From Myotis daubentonii (Eukaryota > Chordata > Mammalia > Chiroptera > Vespertilionidae): a stretch of 64,000 bases of DNA. The notes under the pieces were generated by a model. The model saw only the letters and a list, made by a program, of their open reading frames with translations, was not told the DNA's origin and made no database searches. A program made the position numbers and the translations under genes. The stretch lies in NCBI RefSeq assembly GCF_963259705.1, contig NC_081851.1, positions 15,350,145 through 15,414,144 on the forward strand. The letters are read 5' to 3'. Below, piece by piece: positions 57,560-64,000 of the stretch. The first letter of the stretch is position 1. Each line of letters opens with the position of its first letter.

Positions 57560-58380
57560 TTGTTTTTTTAAAATGAATTACTGAATCTTCTGAAACTTAT
57601 TTTGGCTTTTGCAAAAGTTCAAAAAATTCCACATTCTTTTTATAGTTTCTTCCTTCATTGATTTTTTTTTCTCCAATACTGGAAAAAGATAAAAAAATAA
57701 AGGCATGTTGAAAGAAGAACATAAAAAGTTCTCCGTAATTTCACATCCCACAGTTAGATAATAGTATGATCTTTTCCCTTTGTTTCTTTGTGGTTTTTTT
57801 GTTTTTATATAGGTATGTATATGTATGCACAGTATAAAGTTGCCAAATTTGGAATTATATATTCAAATGTGTATGCACATATATTTATAAAAATGTATGT
57901 ACACATACTTTTTGCTTCCCCTTGTTCTTAAAATTATACCATAAACCTTCCCGCATATTCTAAGAGAGTCCTATCTTAATGGCTTTGTAATATTCCAGCA
58001 TATGTTTAAATCACAATTCAGATAACCAAAATTCTATCACTGGTCATTTAAGTTTTTCCCACTTGTTCAGTGTTATGAATAATAAAAAGAATCAGCACTT
58101 TCTAAAAGTTTTTCTGTTTTTTGAATTAAAGAAAACTAATTTTAAAATCACTAGAAAATCCTTTGAGAATAGAAATGTTTTATTTTGCACTTTGCAGTAG
58201 AGTAGCCAGTAGCCGCATATGGCTATTGAGCTCTTGAGAGGTGCTTAGTGCAACTTAGGAGCGTGATTTCACCTTTTACTTCATTTTAAATTAGCCACAT
58301 GTGGGTAATGACTCCCTTATTGGTCAAAGCAGAACTTGAGAGCGCCGAATCCTAACCACTAGACCTCCAGGGACTGTGGT
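57560..58380. other. ancient LINE-like, AT-rich DNA
   Basis: Phrases such as 'ttaatggctttgtaatattc' and 'cagtgttatgaataataaaa' suggest a very old L1 remnant. No gene. Confidence 0.4.
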
Positions 58381-58384
58381 ACAT

Positions 58385-58640
58385 AGAATGAACAACATAA
58401 ACTGATGAACAAAAACAGATCCAGAGACAGAGAAACATCTATCAGACCATCAAACCCTAAAGGGAAGGTAGGGGAGGGTGGAGGTAAGAGGGGGAGATCA
58501 ACCAAAGGACTTATTTGCATGCATATAGGCCTAACCACTGGACATAGACAACAGGCGGGTGAGGGCATGAGTGGGGAGGGTGCGGAGGGTAATGTGGGGA
58601 TAAGGACACATATGCAATAACTTAATCAATAAAGAAATTT
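58385..58640 (+). mobile_element. young L1 3'-UTR fragment
   Basis: 'gatccagagacagagaaaca', 'aaccaaaggacttatttgca', 'ggacacatatgcaataactt' and a short A tail. It is the same 3'-UTR type as at 14503-14716 and, reversed, 16690-16800. It is a 5'-truncated insertion. Confidence 0.8.
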
Positions 58641-59257
58641 TAGAAAAACAGACAAACAACAAAGCAGAACTTGAAACTTGGGAGCTCAGTGCACTGCTTT
58701 GAGAATTTGCTTGTATGCAGGAATGCCCCCATCTTGTGGCCTTTTAGAATATTGCTTCTGAAATTTTGGGAACTAAGGTGTATTAGCAAGTATGAGCAAG
58801 TATTTTTTCTTGTAACGTCAGAATGTTCATAAACCATAAATGTCACCTGGTAGATTATATAAATTATCTGGAAGTTTTAAGACTGGCATGGCTAAAAGAC
58901 AGTCAGCACACAGGGCAAATGAATTGCAGGGAACAGAAAATATTTAGAAAAACACTAAGAATAGACTCACTCTTTTGATTGGGACACAGGGAGGATTTTA
59001 AACAGAGGGACCTTGTTATCTCCCAAGTCCAACCATATTACTATGTGCAGATAAGGCTTTGTATGGTTATTCCTAGAATTAGTACAATTGGGAAATGATC
59101 ACTTTTAGGCATCAAGGATATCTTTTTCCAAGAATGGCGAAATGTGAAGAGTTCCTGGAAGTTATTGCATCCTCGAAATTGCCTTGAAACATATTGTATT
59201 GGAGATTTATCCCTAAAGCACACCCCTTTGGGGAATGCTAACCAAATATCCAGGATG
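58641..59257. other. unassigned DNA
   Basis: No repeat or gene is recognised in this 0.6-kb stretch. Confidence 0.4.
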
Positions 59258-59270
59258 CTACTTTAGTCTT

Positions 59271-59647
59271 TTTTTTTTTTTTTGGAACTTCGAAAGATCA
59301 GATTTAATGCTGGGGTCCAACCCCAGCAGGTCCAGGGGTCCCCAAAGGTGTGGACGGAGTTGGCGAAGAAGGAATGACACATAGGCTGCGTTCAGGTGAT
59401 CATCATAGCCAGGTTCTGTAGCTAGGTTCTCTTGCCATGTTCTCTCGCTAGGTTCTCCAGCCAGGTTCAGTCGCCAGGTTCTGTCCAGGTTCTCTAGCCA
59501 TGTTCTCTTGCTAGGTTCTTCAGCCAGGTTCTATAGCCAGCATCTCCAGCCAAGTTCTGTCTAGGATCTCCAGCCAATTCCTGTAGCCGGGTTCTGTCCA
59601 GGATCTTTTGCCATGTTCTCTCACTAGGTTCTGTCTCTAGGTTCTGT
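59271..59647 (-). mobile_element. VNTR plus LTR-end retroposon with poly(A) and TSD
   Basis: On the minus strand the element has about 250 bp of variable tandem repeats (AGAACCTGGC/AGAGAACATGGC, 14-15 bp units). A unique 3' part follows with 'ctgctggggttggaccccag', ATTAAA about 20 bp before the end, and a run of about 13 A. CTACTTTARTCTT flanks it at 59258-59270 and 59648-59660 (one mismatch). A polyadenylated RNA with a 13-bp duplication indicates L1-type retroposition rather than retroviral integration. The 3' part looks like an ERV LTR ending at its R/poly(A) site. There is no coding sequence. Confidence 0.72.
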
Positions 59648-60054
59648 CTACTTTAATCTTTAGGGCTCATTCTAAACTTAGCAGAAGAAATTGGAAAAGG
59701 GCAATAAAATGAGGTCCAATGTACTTTGTGAAACAAGGCAGAATGGCCAAACCTCAAATCCCCTCAACAAATGAGGTAAATTATCAAGCATTGGAAAGCT
59801 AATCCCATAGCTAGTTACTGGAATTTATTGAGCCATATGTAAGTAATGAGCAGCAACTATCTTGTGATCTGTAATTATTGGGAACAATCAAGTTTTTATA
59901 AGGAAGCTCAGTTTTTGTTTGGTTTCAATGTCTCACATTGGCCTTGGAACAGTTCCCTGTTGCATTAGAAGAACTAATACATCTATTGTGTTTCAATAAA
60001 AGCTATTGGCTGTTATTTATTTTTCTTTTAGGATAAGTTAGTCATAAATGACTA

Positions 60055-60541
60055 TGGCGGGCGCCCTGGGGCTGTGGTCTCTTCTCCACATCCCGCAGGG
60101 AGGGGGAGACTTGAACCGGTTCGAGCAAGTTAGGAGGCTCTTTCGGGTTTAAAGAATAATGAAAGACAGACATAAAATAGATTAAAAGCTTGGGCTGGGT
60201 GTGGTTTCTGACCTCTGATTCCAGGGACAGACAGACAGAGTCTGCCCTCTGGAGGGAAAGGCACAGAGAGAGCCAGCTCTGAAAGCTGTTTATTATATAC
60301 TCCAATTACAGGAAGTTACATCACATCTGGGTGGGCCTGAGACATCATGAGATCCATCCCCTTAACACTGGGCAGGAGAGTCAGACTGAGTGACATCCAA
60401 TCTTTTGACTGGTCCCGCCCTCAGGGCATGGCTCTGACCTTGCCCTGAGTCCCAGCTGATGTCTATTAAGCCAAGTGTATTCTAAGGGCCCTTAAAAAAT
60501 AAGTGCTTCTCTGATAAGTCATCAGAACCCAATGATTAACA
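60055..60541 (-). mobile_element. solo LTR (class II-like ERV)
   Basis: On the minus strand it runs TGTTAATCATT... to ...GCGCCCGCCA. It contains GTATATAATAAACAGC, a TATA box overlapping a poly(A)-like signal, followed by a pyrimidine-rich R/U5. No retroviral gene is adjacent. A matching target duplication is not evident, so ends are provisional. Confidence 0.5.
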
Positions 60542-60786
60542 TCAATTTTTTATTTTTATTTTTTGGTGGTATGTGCAGATTTGGTCTGCATTTACACCAT
60601 TCACATTTCTCTTGTCAACAAATAAAAATAAATACTTCCATAGATATGTTGCCTTCCTTTTTTATGAAAAGTTATATTTATGGTACAGAAAACATTTAAT
60701 AGATGTGGAATAAACAGTGTACAATAAACAGCGATCATATCTTGCCCCCTTTCTTTATATTTTCATTTTTTAAGAAATAAGGAAAC

Positions 60787-61005
60787 ACTCGGGCTGGGTA
60801 GCTCAGTTGGTTGGAGCATCGTCCCATACACCAAAAGTTTCAGGTTTGATTCCCAGTCAGGGCACATACCTAGGTTGCTGGTTCAATCCCCAGTCATGGT
60901 ACATACAGAAGGCAGCATTCAATGTTTCTCTCTCACATAGATGTTTCTCTCTCTCCCTCTGACTCTCTTTCTCTTTCTCTCACTCTTAAATCAATAAAAC
61001 TATCA
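60787..61005 (+). mobile_element. tRNA-derived SINE, variant head
   Basis: The head GGCTGGGTAGCTCAGTTGG is a strong A box (TAGCTCAGTTGG) and GGTTTGATTCC a B box. It is followed by 'gttgctggttcaatccccag', a (CTCTCT) block and an AATCAATAAAA tail. It differs from the standard Ves consensus in the anticodon region and has a duplicated B-box-like phrase. Confidence 0.8.
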
Positions 61006-61037
61006 GGTGAGGATTATAAGAAAAAGAAAAAACATAA

Positions 61038-61677
61038 TCCTTATCTAATAAAAGAGAAACATGGTAATTGGTGTACGACCGCTACCCTTCCCATTGGCTA
61101 ATCAGGGGCGATATGCAAATTAACTGTCAGCCAAGATGGCGGCAGGCAACCAGGAAGCTTAAACTGAACATGAGGCTTGCTTGCTTCAGTGACGGAGGAC
61201 TGCAACATTCCCCGCCTGCCTTGCTGGCCTCTCAGCCTGCAGTTTAAGAAACATAGTAACAAATAGAAGCTAAAAGAAAACACCCAGAAACCAGCTTTCA
61301 GGGAGCTGGGATCTCAGAGCTGGAGTTGATACAGAGTTTCGATTGTAGAACTGAAACAAACCAGATACCGGCTTTCAGAAGTGGAAGCCTCAGAGCTGGA
61401 GCCAGGCTAAAGCTGGCCCAGAATAAAAAAAAATAAAAAAAGAATAAAAGGAGCAGTTGGGAGCTTCAGTCACAGCCTGAAAACAGCCCTCAGCCCCTCA
61501 CCCAGACTGGCCAGGCACCCCAGTAGAGACCCCCACCCTGAAGGGTGTGTGACCAGCTGCAAAGAGCCATCATCCCCTCACCCAGGCTGGCCAGGCACCC
61601 CAGTGGGGACCCCCACCCTGATTCGGGACACCCTTCACGGCAAACCACCCAACCCCCACCCATGCACCAGGCCTCTA
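61038..61677 (+). mobile_element. HeliBat-type Helitron, first of a tandem pair
   Basis: The 5' end TCCTTATCTAATAAAAGAG follows an A. The 3' end reads ATGCACCAGGCCTCTA and is fused directly to the next Helitron's TC, with the final G of CTAG absent. The 640-bp body contains GCCAAGATGGCGGC (61131). It has no helicase. Confidence 0.82.
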
Positions 61678-62259
61678 TCCTATATAGTAAAAGGGTACTA
61701 TGCCTCCCAGCACCGGGATCAGTGGAGCCGCGAGGCCTCCCGGCACCGGGATCCGCGTGACAGGGGGCAGTGCCCCAACCCCCTGATCGGTCCTGCTCTG
61801 TGTGTGACAGGGGGCAGTGCCCCAACTCCCCTATCGGCCCTACTCTGTGAGTGACAGGGGGGAGCTCCTCAACCCCCTGATGGGCCCTGCTCTGTGCTTG
61901 ACAGGGGGCAGTACCCCAACTCCCCTATCGACCCTACTCTGTGCGTGACGGGGGGAGCTCCCCAACCCCCTGATTGGCCATGCACTGTGCGTGACAGGGG
62001 GTGACACCAGAACCTCCCCATCGACCCTGCCTTGAGAGTGACAGGGGGCAGTGCCCCAATCCGCCAAACAGCCATACCCTGAGCCCGACCAGGGGCTGCA
62101 CCTAGGGATTAGGCCTGCGCTCTTCCACCCGGGAGCAGTCCTAAGCCAGCAGGTCCTTATCTCCCGAGGGGTCCCAGACTTTGAGAGGGCACAGGCCAAG
62201 GAGAGGGACCCTCCCCCTCCCCCCCTGAGTGCACAAATTTTTGTGCACCGGGCCTCTAG
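61678..62259 (+). mobile_element. HeliBat-type Helitron, second of a tandem pair
   Basis: The 5' end is TCCTATATAGTAAAAGGG. The 3' end has the hairpin GTGCACAAATTTTTGTGCAC, then CGGGCCTCTAG, followed by host T. The 582-bp body consists largely of short imperfect repeats 'gtgacagggggcagtgcccc', each with 'ccctgatcggccctgctctg'-like spacers, about six copies between 61757 and 62060. Confidence 0.87.
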
Positions 62260-62274
62260 TACAATAATAAAGAA

Positions 62275-64000
62275 ATATTAGCCATTGCAATTAGGCAAGA
62301 AGAAGAAATGAAAGGCATCCAAATTGGAATAGAGGAAGTAAAACTGTCCTTATTTGCAGACGACATGATATTATACATACAAAACCCTAGAGACTCCATC
62401 AAAAAGCTACTAGACTTAATACATGAATTTGGCAATGTAGCAGGATACAAAATTTACCCCAATAAATCTGAGGCATTTCTATACACCAGTAGTGAACTTT
62501 CAGAAAGAGAGATTATTAAAACAATGCCGTTTACAATCGCACCAAAAAAAATTCAGCTACCTAGGAATAAACTTAAAGAGGTAAAAGACCTCTACTCAGA
62601 AAACTACAGGACGTTGAAAAATGATATAGAGGAAGACATAAACAGATGGAAGAACATACCGTGTTCATGGATTGGTAGAATCAACATCATTAAAATGTCC
62701 ATGCTACCCAAAGCAATCTGTAAATTCAACGCACTTCCCATTAAAATACCAACGGCATACTTCATAGATCTAGAACGAACTCTCCAAAAATTCATCTGGA
62801 ATAAAAAAAGACCCTGAATAGATGCAGCAATCCTGAAAAAGAACAAAGTAGATGGGATCTCCATACCAGATATCAAGATGTATTACAAAGCCACTGTTCG
62901 CAAAACTGCCTGGTACTGGCACAGAATAGGCATATCGATCAATGGAATAGAATAGAGAGCCCAGAAATTGGCCCGAACCAATATGCTCAATTAATATTTG
63001 ACAAAGGAGGCAAAAACATACAATGCAGCCAAGATAGTCTCTTCAATAAATGGTGTTGGGAAAATTGGACAGATATATGCAAGAAAATGAAACTAGACCA
63101 CCAACTTACACCATACACAAAAATAAACTCAAAATGGATAAAGGACTTAAATGTGCGACAGGAAACCATAAAAATTCTAGAAGAATCCAAAGGCAACAAA
63201 ATCTCAGACATATGCCGAAGCAATGCCTTCACTGATACTGCTCCTAGGGCACTTGAAACTAAAGAGAAAATGAACAAATGGGACTACATCAAAATAAAAA
63301 GCCTCTACACAGCAAAAGAAACCATCAACAAAACAAGGAGAAAACCCACTGTGTGGGAAAACATATTTGCCAATGTCATATCTGATAACGGCCTAATCTC
63401 CAAAATTTATAGGGAACTCATACAACTTAACAAAAGGAAGGTAAACAATCCAATCAAAAAATGGGCAAATGACCTAAATAGACACCTTTCAAAAGAGGAC
63501 ATTCAGAAAGCCAAGAGACATATGAAAACATGCTCAAAGTCACTAATCATCGGAGAGATGCAAATCAAAACAACAATGAGGTACCATCTCACACCTGTCA
63601 GACTGGCTATCATCAACAAATCAACAAACGACAAGTGCTGGAGAGGATGTGGAGAAAAAGGAACACTCGTGCACTGCTGCTGGGAATGCAGACTGGTGCA
63701 GCCACTAAGGAAGACACTATGGAGTTTCCTCAAAAAACTGAAAATGGAACTCCCATTTGACCCTGTGATCCCACTTGTAGGAATATATCCCAAGAAACCA
63801 GAAACACCAATCAGAAAGGATATATGCACAACTATCTTCATAGCAGCACAATTCACCATAGCTAAGATTTGGAAACAGCCTAAGTGCCCATCAGCAGATG
63901 AGTGGATTAGAAAACTGTGGTACATCTACACGATGGAATACTATGCTGCTGTAACAAGGAAGGAACTCTTACCATTTGCAACGGCATGGATGGAACTGGA
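62275..64000 (+). mobile_element. 5'-truncated LINE-1 running off the window
   Basis: Starts abruptly in ORF2 at ATATTAGCCATTGC. It encodes [16 protein letters not shown], the RT catalytic box LFADDMILY, the thumb region, and the C-terminal part ([24 protein letters not shown] near 63640-63700). It is broken by TGA at 62815 in KRP|R, by a frameshift near 62925 and others. Sequence is nearly the same as the minus-strand L1 at 16901-18720. The 3' end lies beyond position 64000. Confidence 0.9.

Overview
The window is mammalian nuclear DNA, almost certainly from a vespertilionid bat. Three things point there: about a dozen tRNA-derived Ves-type SINEs; Helitrons with HeliBat-type ends (5' TC plus a TATATAATAAAAG-like motif, 3' GTGCAC hairpin and CTAG, inserted between A and T); and short hAT elements next to young LINE-1. 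No bacterial-style gene organisation is present. Most long open frames are chance products of simple repeats, a minisatellite, or decayed L1.

Layout. 0-5 kb: an hAT MITE, an ancient MaLR-type LTR, Ves SINEs, a CpG island (about 3.1-3.9 kb) and an LTR with a TATA box. 6.4-27.8 kb (+): an unprocessed, partial pseudogene of ANAPC1 (the largest APC/C subunit), with five recognisable exons, frameshifts and many missing exons. Its introns hold a complete ORF1-only 'half-L1' (9.3-11.5 kb), several SINEs, and a near full-length L1 on the minus strand (16.6-23.7 kb).

29.0-33.8 kb (-): five exons of a RALGDS-like gene. All splice sites inside the reading frame and all phases are preserved over 250 codons. 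Only the N-terminal/REM part of a Ral exchange factor is encoded, with no catalytic CDC25 domain. A decayed duplicate of the first recognised exon lies 0.8 kb upstream. 34-41 kb: unrecognised single-copy-like DNA, a second hAT MITE, and a Helitron enclosing an ancient MIR. 41-48 kb: a very old L1 on the minus strand with nested insertions.

48.6-53.4 kb: the most unusual structure. Two diverged inverted arms flank a minisatellite of about 3.5 kb, whose unit of about 36 bp contains a perfect 14-bp palindrome. 53-60.5 kb: mostly unassigned sequence, an intact Ves SINE, L1 tails, a VNTR-plus-LTR retroposon with poly(A) and target duplications (59.3-59.6 kb), and a solo LTR. 61.0-62.3 kb: two Helitrons joined head to tail. 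62.3 kb to the end: a young 5'-truncated L1 on the plus strand that runs off the window.

The only plausible functional protein-coding locus is the RALGDS-like gene. Family names come from recognition of sequence; no database search was run.
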